Shown here in pieces: positions 50,263 to 62,348 of a DNA stretch of 64,000 bases. A program made the translations under genes and the position numbers. Position 1 is the stretch's first letter; each line of letters begins with the position of its first letter. The DNA is from Floccularia luteovirens. Taxonomy: Eukaryota; Basidiomycota; Agaricomycetes; Agaricales; Squamanitaceae. The stretch is from assembly GCA_009739215.1 (NCBI GenBank), contig VSJF01000009.1, positions 1,302,001 through 1,366,000 of the forward strand, read 5' to 3'. A model generated the notes under the pieces. It searched no databases and had not been told where the DNA came from. It saw only the letters and a program-made list of their open reading frames with translations.

Positions 50263-51417
50263 CTTATGTTTAGCAGCAGGTGGGTTGAAATATTATCAGT
50301 GAATCGCTAGCTTTATATACTAAAAATATCATGAAATAGCAGCAGGGTAAGGCTCTGAGATCTAGAACAGATCGTTTATCGTTTACCCAGGCATCAGCTT
50401 ACTCACTAATGACAGGTAGGTACGAGAGATGGTTGATCGCTGTTAGATAGCCTGGGATTATCATGTAGAAATCCGAGCTTCATACTGGGAGGTTGAGATC
50501 AGTAGTTGACGGTTCTAGCATAATGTCTATTGACATCATGGTGGGTTTGGGGGGCGCATTATGGCCATAAATGACATATAATGTAAGTTACTATGAGGTT
50601 TTGGTCATGTAAGGCTTCTCATAGCTTGTTCAGAATAATGAGGGAGTCGGACATACTGACATGCCGACTGTATATGTGAGCTTTGAACTCGCTATCGCCT
50701 CGCATAATATGCCCATCCACTCCAGTCTGACAGGCGTGTACCGAAATTGTTCCATATGTCGACCGCTTCACGCATAAATTGACATGTAAGCGTCAAAAAT
50801 ATGACATATACATGATATCCGACTTACCAGCTTTCGAAAAACCGGATCCCACTAAGGGGTTGAAAGAGGTCCTAGTTGCGGCGGGGTTAACTTCTTCTCT
50901 TGAGGGCGTCAAATTGTATAACCCTGAGAATGTGTCTGCTGGTTGACATTCATGCAAGTACCTGCAAGAAGATGGAGACAGAAAGAAAGAAAGGTCCTCC
51001 GGAACGAGCCAGTGCGTTTTGAATTACAACGTGGGAGGTGCTCACTGCTTTTCTGACACAGGGAAGTTCACCACTTGATATATGCCATAGGTCTAAGCAA
51101 CGCACCGGTCCTTCTCATTCCCAAACTAACGGCTCATAAGTACCCACCGGATACACCCACAAATGCAAGAAATACATGCAGCTTAATACCTAGTTCAGTG
51201 CGAATCTGATCTGGATGCGCGTCACTCAGCTCGTTAGGCCAAGCCTCAAGCAGATGTATGTTTTCAATGCAGTGGCTTTGCATAGAAAATAGCGACTATT
51301 CCAAGAAGATGTACCACAAATGTTGATACTGGAGCAGATGTATCTGAGTTAATAGTTACGTAATGTAAAATTCTCGCCATTTGTGATTTACTTTTGTGAA
51401 TCCGTCATACAGTAAGT
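50263..51417. other. Upstream region of copy 2, second half of the tandem unit
   Basis: Non-coding DNA that aligns to 46.8-47.85 kb and contains the promoter of copy 2. The duplication ends near 51.36-51.38 kb, shortly before the next plus-strand frame. Confidence 0.45.
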
Positions 51418-52034
51418 GTGCAGTGTAACACCAACATTGTGTTTATGAAACTATTGCAAATGAAATGGTTGTCACCTGCGAAACCCACTTTGACGAGTCC
51501 AGTGACTTCGAAGAAGAGTGGTGATGGTGGTGGTGGTAGTAGTAGCCCGACTCCTTCAACATCAGCGACAGAAACAGGAGCAGCAGCTCATGAGCGAAAT
51601 GTTTTGGCGTTGAGGAATGTAGCTGGGACCACTGTGGAAGATGAGGATTGTAAGCAACATTGGTTGATAACCTTTTTTCGGTGTTTGCTATTCAATGTAA
51701 AGCTCCCTTTTTTGTCCTCTTTCTGGATTGATGATTCATATTCTTTCTTTCAGCATTCCAACCTACGAGATATCCAGCTGATATGCGGGCTCTTCTGGAA
51801 TACTCTGTCCAAACTCACGGTCCACTGCTTCGGGACTCTACTAAATCATGACGATACCTTCAAGTACGATTCCTTAAACTGTCGATTTCCTAACTAGCAA
51901 GCCAACAAGATGTTGGTGGGACTTCTCAAAGGATCTTATGAACAGATGATAGCTGCTCCGCTGAATGAGTCAGGGCAAGAATTTTCAAGGATCACCACAT
52001 CGCAAGCTACTTTCAAGATTCGATTCAAAGGTTA
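51418..52034 (+). CDS. Unrecognised small gene or gene remnant before the NLR
   Basis: A Ser/Thr/Gly-rich start (MQCNTNIVFMKLLQMKW, then GGGGSSSPTPSTSATETGAA) can be joined through a GT-AG intron (51650-51752) to FQPTRYPADMRALLEYSVQT, where a stop follows. Further on, about 51901-52032, another open stretch reads ANKMLVGLLKGSYEQMIAA to TTSQATFKIRFK. I could not find a join between the second and third parts that avoids the stop. No family is recognised. It may be a decayed gene or an upstream gene with an exon I missed. Confidence 0.28.
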
Positions 52035-52284
52035 GGAGTTTGTAATATGAAGAACACAGGGAATCTCAACTATTTACCTGAGTGGACATAATTATGCCGA
52101 TAGAACTTTATCAAACAGACGCCGTGCCGACATGTGATCAACCAATCTTCAAACACCGCATTGAAATCGAAAGTGCACGTCTTATTCCTATCACTTCCAC
52201 TACAACATCAATTTTATTACCTAGGTACTTGCTCAATAATCTATTAAAGATTAGCCACCAAACTGAGACCCTTTTCTGCAGATC

Positions 52285-55200
52285 ATGGACATCAAACCCT
52301 CGACACAGCTTATCAAGTAGTAAGTATGTACAGCGCTTATCTCGTTCGCCTTTTCACTCGGTTTCACTAGCATTCCACCCACACGCTTCGCACTAACAAG
52401 TAAGTATACCAAACCTGGGTAAACATCAATTATCTTACTTAGTTTACAAAACATCACAGTAACCAGCATAAAAGGCGAAGGCTTACCAAAAACGCACAAG
52501 ACATCCCATTCGGTATATTATCTCGTTCTGGATGTAGATGGTGTGGAATATACAACCCGAATATCCTCAAAAGATACGGGACCTCTATGGAAAGAGGATT
52601 TTGCGATGTGCGTGCTCCATCCCCTTATACTTGTTAAAATAAGTCTAATCATGAATAAAGGACTGCCAATACTTCTTCTCGTCTAAAATTGAAAGTGTTT
52701 TGTGCGCACAGCATCAAAGATAACGCTGGTAAAACTACGAAGCTGTCGTTCGCTGACAGATTCAGAAATCGAGATGATCACCTTGTCTGCGAGTCAACTG
52801 AGTCGGTAATTTGTGATCTCATACTTCAAAAGCAGGGTATTTGATGTTTCCCCTTACGATCCAAATCCTAAATGATGGTTATATCATAGATGGCACTTCT
52901 TTGGTAAATATGGTGGACCTGCAATCGCTACAGAAGAAAGGGACTATTACACTCGGTTTAAGAGTTGACAGTCTGAAGACCTCTACACTTTCTAAACCCG
53001 GAGATGTCACAATGTTAATACCGTCACCTGGCCCAGGATTCAAAAAGCTCAATGAAAACTGGAGCCGTCTATTTACCTCTCTACTGTCCTTTTGTGAATT
53101 TACCAAAGATATTGCAGATGTATGTGAAGTAAATGTCTACACTGTTATCCATTCATCCTGCACGTAGGTTGACCCTAAAGGGAAACTCGCGATAAATGCA
53201 GTATCTTTCGTAATCAAGGTGTGTATCGTTGTTACAAAACACATGATGGATAGCTAATAGTATATTTGCATGGAATGTCATACTAGATCATCAATGACCA
53301 GATAGAACGCGATGGAAAAATTGGTGATCTTGCTGTTACTATGACCGAACTCTATGATTGGCTCCAAGATGGAGGAACACTACAAAAAATCAATTCATTT
53401 GAGAAGACAGTAAAGAAACTACTCAACCAGACATCAGAATGTTCATATTTCGTTGGTGAATACTACAAGATAAACTCCTTCTGTTCGTGTTTGACTTTTT
53501 CCGTCCATACCTGTCCTGACGCCATGTCAAAGTGCAACGTGCTGTGGGAAATGCCATATCTGAAACTGATGCACTCATTACTCAGTATCAGTCAAACTTT
53601 GATCAACTTAGGATCGAACTTATATTAGGAACAACCCTACAAACTGCGTTGATCTCGGTTCAGATATTGACGAAGGTCACAAATATCGGTGAGTCTTGTG
53701 AAGTGTTATTACTAGCTAAACTCTGAATTATTCATCTCTTCATTAGAAAACCAGATATATCTTGATCGTCTGCATGGCCTAAATAAGACGAGTTTCAATC
53801 CACAACAAGCAGCAATGCGAGGAACCCATTGTGACTCTGTTATTGATCGTATCTTAAACTGGGCTGTCGGGGGAACTGAGGATGAGGGATACAAGAAGCG
53901 TGTCTTCCTTTTGGTCGGCCCCGAAGGGTGCGGGAAATCGTCTGTTTCCCACTATATTGCACGGAATTTCCACGAGGAGAAGCGACTCGGATGTGGTATT
54001 TTCTTACACAGTGGTGTCAAGGACCGGGACTCCCAGAGGATTAGTGGTACGATGATACGAGATTTAGCACAATACCATCCCGCTATCGCAGAGAGGATCA
54101 GTGGTCCCATTCGGACTACGGGCATTGCTTCGGCAGATATAGAAAGGCAATTCAGCGAGTTGTTCGTTGATCCACTGAAGGACCTGGAGATGGTAGGACC
54201 GGTTCTAGTCATTATCGACGGTCTCGATGAATCTGAAAGCTTTGAAGAGCGTCTCCGCATCTTTCAAGTCTTTGCAGATGAATCTCTTATGACCTGCCTT
54301 CCTTCGAATTTCCGCTTCCTCATAACCGCACGTCCCGGAAAGGACCTCGAGAATGTCTTTTCAGATCTAACCCACGTGCATCAGCATAGAATGTCTCATG
54401 ATCCCAGTTTTCAAAGAAATGAAGCAATGATCAGACAAACATTAACTGATCTTGAAGCACAAAATTCTCCTATATTGAACCAACACACTAAAGACATTGT
54501 CATACGTCAGCTCTTACGACGGGCAGCTGGAGATCATACATGGACTTCTCTGATCTGCGCAGCCTTGCAACTCACATCCACGAACAGCCGGATAGGTGGA
54601 TTCCTGGATAGGCTCATCTTGTCCTCACATCCCAAGACACTGGCAGATTCAATCGGACAGCTATACAACAGTATCTTACAATCTCTAATCTCACATCAGA
54701 CCAGTTCAAATCGTCTTTCCTGGAACGAGATACTGAACAGATTGTTGATATTCAAGAGCAATTCTTTTTTTTCTACCATGCCGACGGAAGATCGAGAAGA
54801 TATTGCCAATGTCTGCTCCATTCTGCAGGAGTTAGGAATTATAACGTCTCCGATCAACGGGGTTGATTTTAGTTTTGCGAAAAGTTTTGAAGAATTTATG
54901 AAAGACGGCATGCGCTGCACCGACCACCGGATATTTTTGGACTTGAGTCTCCGCGGTGAGATATGTTTGGACAAAATGAATGAGTTGCTGCGCCATAACA
55001 TGTGTGCATTGCCACCAACACCCCAATCGGATATGGAGATAAGCGATTTGACGCTCCGCGTCAAGACGAACATACCAGAAGATCTTCAATATGCCGTCAA
55101 AGATTGGATAATATACATATTGGATGTTCAACGTCTGACGGACGCGTTGATGAAAAAGCTCCACCAATTCTTGTTCACACACCTCCTACACTGGATTGAA

Positions 55201-56718
55201 CTCCTTACTGTCTTGGGTCACATGAATCCAGATACAATATGCCCTTTGCTGCGACTCCTTGTTCAACATCTCTCTGTGAGTATTCTCCACCAAGAGTGAG
55301 CCTGCATTCGCTGACAGATGTGAATCACGGCTACTCCACTGCAGAGTCTGGATCACGACCAATCCTACACAGAACACTCCACAATGATCAGAGATGCCAT
55401 CCGCTTCGTTCAATCATATAGTTCCATGATATCTCGCGCTCACCTACATACTTACATATCTGCCCTACTATTATTCCCATCATACACACTTCTCCACAAA
55501 ACTTACATTGAAGAGGCCATCGACGAGCGACCACGAGTCTCTTCCAAAGTAACTGAAGTTGATCCTCTTTATACCATTAAACGACACGATCCCCCGATGG
55601 ATTTTGTCAAGTTCTTACCTGATGGCTCTCCATTACTCAGTGCCCCGTGTGGGGAACGGGAAACTCGGATAATTAATGGAAGCAGTGGAGCGCAGATCTG
55701 TTTGTTGAAATCTCGGTTCCGGCACGCTGTTTTCTCCCCCGACAATCAACGGGTTGCTGGCGACAGTGATGACGGCTTTCGTGTCTGGGATGTTAAGAGT
55801 GGTGAGTTGGTATGTGAATCACTGACAGGTCACAGGGGAATCTCGTTGGTGGGATACTCAAGAGATGGTTCAAAGCTTCTTGGCCATGTTGGTGTATATG
55901 ACATCTGTACTTGGAATGCGGACACTGGCAATCTAATTGGCAATGGTTTCATAGCTATGCCTCCAATTTCCAATTTCTCACACGATGGACAAGAAGTAAT
56001 AATAAAGTCAGGTCGTGAACTCGAGATATGGGATGTTAAACTGGATCGTAGGATTGCGAGGCTGGTAGGACACAAGGATTATATAACGGAGGTTGTTTGT
56101 TCTCCTGACGGATTGTTTATTGCCTCTGTTGCAATGGATTGGAGGGTTAGTTTATGGGACGCAAAGAAGAAGACTGAAATTGTGGCCTTCAGGACAGACT
56201 CAGACTGGATTCATCAGCACACAATGGCCTTTTCTGCTGACAGCTCCAGACTTTCACTGGTCGTGAATTGCAATCCTTTCCCACGATATGAGTTAGCTCT
56301 TAAAATATGGGACCTGAAATCACCCAACTATAATTGTGACACCAAATTCATCACCTGTCGCAAAATCCAAAATGTAGATGTATCTTTGGACGTCGGGCGA
56401 ATCATCGGTAGAACAGAATATGGCGAGCATCTCGTGTGGGACATTGATTCATTGCCAGCCCATTCATCCAAGTCCACTGTCAATCCACTGTCAACGACAA
56501 CCTCTACCATTACATTCCATGAGCCTTTTGACGCTCTCCAATTAGCGCATCATGTCGATTCCGAGGGCTGGATCTGCGGTCGGGATGAGCTTAAAATCGT
56601 TTGGATTCCTAAACCTCGTAATGGATCGTATACTGTCAAGCGCTCTGTTGGGAAACTGGAGTTTTTAAATGAAGAGGGTGAGATCAATGTCGTTGTGGAA
56701 TCTGATTCGATTGAATAG
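52285..56718 (+). CDS. NOD-like receptor: C2 - NACHT - WD40
   Basis: Complete STAND NTPase of the fungal NLR type, thought to serve in non-self recognition and programmed cell death. Start at ATG 52285 (MDIKPSTQLIKY). A C2-like domain follows (LQNITVTSIKGEGLPKTH, YYLVLDVDGVEYTTR, PLWKEDFAM, SRLKLKVFCAHS, KKGTITLGLRV). Next a helical linker of about 250 residues (EKTVKKLLNQTSE to ISETDALITQYQSNFDQL), the NACHT domain with Walker A in LLVGPEGCGKSSV and Walker B in VLVIIDGLDESE, and a winged-helix part. About six WD repeats close the protein (FRVWDVKSGELV, CTWNADTGNLI, EIWDVKLDRRIARLVGH, SLWDAKKKTEIV, KIWDLKSP, HLVWDIDSLP). All introns checked, including a 50-nt one at about 53485-53534, keep one frame. 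The WD repeats are diverse rather than the near-identical type seen in HET-E. Confidence 0.86.
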
Positions 56719-56751
56719 TTGCGCATACAAGTACATTCCGGGATGTTCACG

Positions 56752-57721
56752 TCATAGTATTATCAGTGTGTAACAACAGGTTATTCTCGGTTTCGATCCA
56801 ACAGCTCTAATCCGATGTGTGTGTATAGTTCGAATGAAATTCTCAGTTAATAGCAGATATATAGCTGCAGGCCTCTTTAAGTCCAAGGATCCTGCTACGT
56901 AATGAGATCCACCGCTTAAGTAGTAGGAATAGCCATCGTTACACCAAACAACCATTGCCAGGTCATGCTCCACAGTTATTGGTTGTCCAACTGAGACTCC
57001 TTTTCGCCATCTAACTGTCTTTGTGTTAACCCACATTGGGTATACAACCTGATAGCCATACCATTGTCCTCTTCGCCAGTGTCTTGGTTTAGATTCAAGG
57101 CTCGAACAGCCTTGATGGCGGAGCGACCACTTTAAAGCTCAAGACGTCCTTTTGGCCTCCAAAGGTAGAGACTGCTTAATCCCCACTTTCTAAGTTCAAC
57201 TCGGGATGTTTCAAAGATTTCCTTCGCAAGTTTACTGAAGGAGTCTTTTGGGGCCGCCTGTACATGGCAGACATTGCGCATAAGCTCATTGACGATGAGA
57301 TACATAAGAGAAATTTTGCCTTCCATGGTGGGAAGACGGTGGGACCAAGTAAGGTCGGCGGGATGTCCACAGACTCAGACTTTTCACCTTTCATATCTCG
57401 GTGTTTCGTTTCGGCTTTGTCCAAAGGTGATTTTCCACATCTGGTTCTGCATTGTTTATATCCCAAGCCCTTGCCAAATTAAAGACTTCTGCCCATCGTG
57501 TTAACGTTGGGCAAAACTCGTGTTGCCAAATTTGTCTGACTTAGTGGACGATGTAACTTACGGAGTGAAGATCCTTCCACTAAACAACGATTCCACTTTC
57601 GCATATCGAGTAGCTGACACACAACATCAATACGTTTGGTAGCGCGAATTTTGGGACTGGTTAAACGGATGACTGCACCCACAATAACAGAAAACACCAT
57701 AAAACCAAAATCAAAACTCAT
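56752..57721 (-). CDS. Unrecognised gene or remnant with an N-terminal membrane helix
   Basis: Start at ATG 57721 gives one hydrophobic segment (FGFMVFSVIVGAVIRL), then KIRATKRIDVVCQLLDMR. A 73-nt GT-AG intron (57489-57561) joins it to VFNLARAWDINNAEPDVENH. Downstream open stretches (KISLMYLIVNELMRNVC, and VYPMWVNTKTVRWRKG type near 57036) continue on the same strand, but the joins are uncertain and a TGA follows KRNTEI. I do not recognise a family. Convergent with the NLR gene, which ends 33 bases away. Confidence 0.3.
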
Positions 57722-58499
57722 TTCATTGCTCCTACACCTACAATACTTACTACCTAACAAATCTCATCTCTAATTCTTGCTTGTATATCGCATACTGCTC
57801 ATGTCACTCCGAATCATGTCTTTAGCTTTTCTGGTTTCTTTCCTCACGATGCCTTTGGAGTCAGGCAACCCTGGAAATTAATCGGGGGGATACCAAATTA
57901 GCGTACAGCTTTCCAAGTCCTGAAACAATTGATAAACTTTAACAGTGATATGCCTCTGGTTGGAAACTTCTGTCATTTTAAACAGACCATATTCTGATAG
58001 GAAATATGTCTCCTCAAAGGAGTTTGCTTACAACTCCTTCGTAGCAATCAATCATTTAAATAACCAATATATAGAAACATAACATACACACTTACACGGT
58101 GTATGTGTGTCACTTCAAGCGCTGAATTGGCAGTTACAGCCATGCGTGCATTTCGCCCTTTCAGTTACGCCCTGGCCGGAATGCGTTTTTTCCACGGCCC
58201 AGCTACAATGTATGAGCCTTCCTCAAATCAGATCTCAAAATAACAACGTTCAGTCCATCGAGGCACAGAACTCCCCCTCTACCCCCATTTCTATTTCCCG
58301 ATTTATCATACAAGCAGCGAAAATGTATACTTGTGGGGACATGAGTGATGATATCAATACCAGCTACATACGGACCTACCAAAGGTCGCATTATATATAG
58401 AGCACTCTGTGTTTTGCTTCCGTGTGGGAGGTGATGTAATTGAACACCTTGTGTTACGTGTTGAACCTCCGAAGAATAGCTAGAGCTACTGAGATTTAG

Positions 58500-59090
58500 T
58501 TTATGCGGCCCATGAGAGAGCTTACTATTGTGGTACAAGGTTGTAACTCCTGAGGATCTGGAAAATCAATAATTAATATTCGGGTAAGTTTGGGAAGCGA
58601 GGTCTGTGATCCAAATAAGCGCTTGATGTAATTCTTCAGAGTATCCCATGATTTTCAGATCCGTATACGTCGGTCATCATAGATCACCAAACAAATAGTT
58701 CAGGTACCTTCTATTGATATGCAAATGAGGGGAATCCCGGTTCATGAACCAGTATCTCTAATCAGTACAAGCCGAAAGCCAAAGTCAAGATGCGATAAGC
58801 AACAAAAGAACAAGACCGGATGTTGGATATGAAATACTCACTGTTAGTATAACATGCACTTCCCAATTTCCACAATATTTTTGGGATAATACGGCCGATG
58901 GATGTAGATAACAAGAAAGAAGCGCTCAGGTAAACCCTTAGGACTGTCGGGACGAATAGTGCGAGACAGCGTATCTGAGAGATTGACGCGATGCTTGATG
59001 ATGTCTAAATGTACACTCGGATGTCACGGAGATTTTTGATATTCTGATTCGAACAAATGACTTTCATGAACTGTTGACTTTTAAATACGT
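58500..59090 (-). pseudogene. LRR/F-box-like remnant
   Basis: Without a start codon, the minus strand keeps readable segments: VNLSDTLSRTIRPDSPKGLP with ERFFLVIYIHRPYYPKNIVE (about 58.84-59.01 kb), and SQTSLPKLTRILIIDFPDPQ (about 58.55-58.61 kb) with an LRR-like pattern. They are not in one frame and no F-box is seen. I infer a decayed F-box/LRR-type gene; it could also be chance. Confidence 0.22.
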
Positions 59091-59949
59091 GGTATAAGTT
59101 TTTCCGATGAGACGGGGTGGTTCTAAGCTGAGCCGAATGTAATTGTCTGCAAAAGCGTTCCTGGAGCATTGTCCATATTCATTTTGTATTCAAAGTCTAG
59201 AACGTCAGAGATATGTCAACCATAAGCAATTAGTCCATGCCTGAGACAAAAAAACAACACAACCTTAGAATACCACGCGAAAATCCGGCATAACGCAAGA
59301 TCAAAGTTTTGACATGACTGACTTCCTTGATGATGATGGAGATACATCATGAGTTCTGTGCGTACCAACCTGACCGAGGCAAAGCCTAGTGAACATTCTA
59401 ACAATCCACAACCTGAACCGATATGATTGTACACAAGCGATAGGATACACTGAGAAACTTGTGAGAAGACCGGCATTCTATGAGATATCGACAAGCCTAC
59501 ATTATTTTTTATCGCCTTTGTAGGGAAGCTGAGAAATAGACTGAACCTTTAAAACTGGCCATCCCTTCGAGCTTCTACAACGAACTGGTTGTGATAATAG
59601 GAACGTTGCGAACCGTGTGAAAAGCAAAAGTGTAAAAAGCGGCATGTCCCATGAGTCCCGAATCCAGTTCCGGAACCTTGTTCAATACTCTCAGTCCGTA
59701 TTATCAACGTTCAGGCCCTGAAGGCACGCTGTTCGGTCTTCTCTACCCGCCCCATCTGGCAGGACTCTCAAGGAAATGCTCTTCTGTCTCATGTGCTTCC
59801 AGAAATTGACTAAACTGGCTCCAGCCCGCTTAGCTAAGACGAAATATTTGTATTGTATGGTTTTATCACCCTTGTTTCAGACCAGGAGAGCAGCCCAATC
59901 ATCAAATAATGTTCATCTGCCAAAACGATCCAAATAACCCGTCGAACTA

Positions 59950-60545
59950 TAAACTACTGTTGGGCGTTGAAGTGCAGTGCGAACTTCTAGGAACTCACCC
60001 CGTGTTTAGAATTTGCAAGAACAGAGGTCCATTTGGGGATTCGTCAGACAGTGTGAATTTTCCAGCACTGCTAATACAACGACATGTCTGATGCGATGTA
60101 CTGTGTCCTGTAATGAAATGCCAGTCCAATTGGGCAATACATATTCGTGCGGTGAAGACTTAACGGAGGCACGTGACCGCGAATTATCAATACACGTGCA
60201 ATATGATTGCGCTTGGTATGGTCATACTCGTCGAATCTGGCATTTCATAGTCTTATTCTTCCGTTATCCTTCTTATTATCCAGACATCGGTCAAAAAATT
60301 TTCTCCTCGTGACAATACCAACGTGTATCCGGTTACCGGGTACGAGTAACCTTCTTACCAATATTAGGAGACAGAATGCTTTGGAACCTGATGTATCATC
60401 TGAACTAAGTTTCTTCTATGCCCGATCAATATATGTGCGTACCTACATGCCAGCTGCAAAGGCGTGGAAGCCAGGAACTCTACAGTGACTCTGACCTTCG
60501 GTCTGGAACAATACGGACTAGAGAAATGCCGGCGAGGGCATAAAA
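59950..60545. repeat. Promoter block repeated at 63.4-64.0 kb (left copy)
   Basis: Segments such as tttggggattcgt and ctgatgtatcatctgaact with the following ttcttctatgcccgatcaat recur about 3.45 kb to the right with interspersed differences. The block lies directly upstream of the secreted-protein gene that starts at 60608. Confidence 0.8.
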
Positions 60546-60607
60546 GCCAGCGAGTATATAGAGGAAAGGACAAGGAAACTTCTTCACCAATCATTTACAC
60601 AACAATC

Positions 60608-62348
60608 ATGTGTTCTTTTAGTCGACTGCTTATATTCGTCTCCATGGCTGCAGCTGTGACTGGTACTGCAGTATTCATCTTCGGATGCATGACCTGATGC
60701 TAAACTTTGTTGCTTCTAGCTGCCGTCACTGATGTACCACCCCCCGGTTCTTTCGCTAAACCAATCTCCAACACGCCCACGGTTGATCTAAACACGACAT
60801 TAACTGACGCGAACACTATCACCTCCACTGCACAAATTGTCGACCAGAAGAGCGGTGCTGCCGTCGATGAGCCACCAAATCAACCTGTAGCTGATACAGC
60901 CGTGACTGCAGTTGATGGTCAACTCACCGACGATGGCTCTTCGTCAAAGAGAAGAAGCACTCTCTTTCAGAGAGGAACCGGAAACGTCATAACTCGTTCT
61001 CCTGATTTGTCGAAACGCATTATTGACGGTTATGACCAAGTCTTCTCCGGAACTGGAACTGGATTGACTGATCGTGATGGTGCCATCGAAGGCACCGCAT
61101 ACCTTACGTACAGCCTGGTTTCGAATGCAACTTATGATGTCGATGCCTGTCTCGAATTCTGCAATCGTGTCGATGGTTGTGGTCAGTGCAGTAACCCGCA
61201 TTTTTGACATTAGTAGTTTCTGACCACCTTCCACATCTCAGTGTTTGCCAACATTTATTACGAGTTCAACAACGAGTTGCTTGATTTTGTCTTCAGTGAA
61301 CACTCGAACTTGAAGTGTGCGTTGTATGGTGACGTCCACACTGCTGCCGAGAAGACAAACCGTGGAGGACAGCAATCTATTCCACCCCCAGCAGGGTTGA
61401 CATACATCCAACAAAGCAGCGGATTTTCTTCAAAGACTCTAGTTGATCCTTCCCCTCCTGATGGTTACGATCTCGTCTTTGGGCCAACTGATGGAGCCAA
61501 CAATGCACCAGGGGTGAGTGACACCAGATGAAATATTGTTTGTATGATCGATTGATGATTTTGTTGAACAGTACATGGGATTCGCTTTTATCGACAAATA
61601 TGACGTTGATGCATGTGCACAACTCTGCAATACACGCGGTGCTGATCCCATTTTCGGAGCATGTCAGTACTTCAACATCTGGCGGGCTGTGGTAAATGGT
61701 GTTCCCACCACTTACACATGTAGCATGGTATGGGGATTTCTGAAGTTAGAAGTTCAATAAGGTCTAATATCCATCATACAGTACGCTATCGTTGCAGACC
61801 AATCTACAGCTGTCAACTTTGGCCAGGGAGACCTCAAAGTCACTTTCTCTCGTGGATATCAACGCAAAAATCTCGTCATTGACGGCGGATTTGAGGGATT
61901 CAATGCATGTGACTCGTTCTGCTTCGTCGCATCGTATCAGAATTGGATCGGAACCAGTCCATCCGGTGGTACTCTGGATGCTACCATTTTCAAGGATGTC
62001 GAATTTGCTTATTTCGGGCATGGCGTTGGATTACTCGGCGCCGCAGACGGTGATGACGCACTCGCTGGAACGCTGACACCAGCGAAACCCCTACAAACTG
62101 TTGCAGGGAAGAAATACAGCATCTCATTCTTCCAATCGAGTTCGTTCAGCTCGGCAGCACTCGAAGCACCGGCATTTGTTGACATCATGTGGAACGGAGA
62201 GATTGTCAAGACTATCAGACCTGGCTTCTCTCACTTCACTCTTGTTGAAGCAGAAGTTACTGCAAAGGGTAACGATGTACTCGCATTCCACGGGGGACAA
62301 GCACCAGCGTGGACATTTATTGATAATGTCGCAGTCTACGAAATCTGA
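60608..62348 (+). CDS. Secreted fruit-body-type protein, copy 3 (divergent, opposite strand)
   Basis: Third member of the family found at 45.0 and 48.5 kb, on the other strand and clearly more diverged. Signal peptide from ATG 60608 (MCSFSRLLIFVSMAAAVT), first intron ending at 60719, then a Thr/Ala-rich region with dibasic sites (SSSKRRS, LSKR). The two Cys modules are strongly conserved (DGAIEGTAYLTYSLVSN, YDVDACLEFCNRVDGC, YGDVHTAAEKTNRGGQQSIP, YDVDACAQLCNTRGAD, CQYFNIWRAVVNGVPTTYTC). The jelly-roll domain (NLVIDGGFEGF, GVGLLGAADGDDALAGTL, KKYSISFFQSS, FVDIMWNGEIVKTIRPG, WTFIDNVAVYEI) has a quite different loop region from copies 1 and 2. Introns are in frame and no damage is seen. Confidence 0.78.

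Larger units (their letters stand above)
45050..51380. repeat. Direct tandem duplication, unit about 3.45 kb (two copies)
   Basis: The gene at 45050-46795 and its upstream DNA to about 47.85 kb are repeated as 48500-50262 and onward to about 51.36 kb. Matching landmarks: aatcaaagaccaagcatt at 45079 and 48528, gtacgagagatgg at 46943 and 50421, and catgatatccgacttaccagctt near 47311 and 50812. Offsets drift from 3448 to about 3500 through small indels. Promoter, leader, introns and coding sequence were duplicated together. Divergence at silent and intergenic sites shows it is not recent. Confidence 0.85.
57761..60607. other. Accessory intergenic region with weak gene remnants
   Basis: About 2.8 kb without a complete gene. 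The left part has possible minus-strand F-box/LRR remnants (listed separately). From about 59.95 kb to 60.54 kb lies a block that is repeated at 63.4-64.0 kb and must include the promoter of the gene at 60608. Confidence 0.35.

Noticed and set aside
51901..52284. Taking the stretch before 52285 as additional N-terminus of the NLR
   Set aside because: The 52285 start joins through a perfect donor (gtaagtatgt) to the C2 exon in frame, and upstream stretches meet stops in all joins tried.
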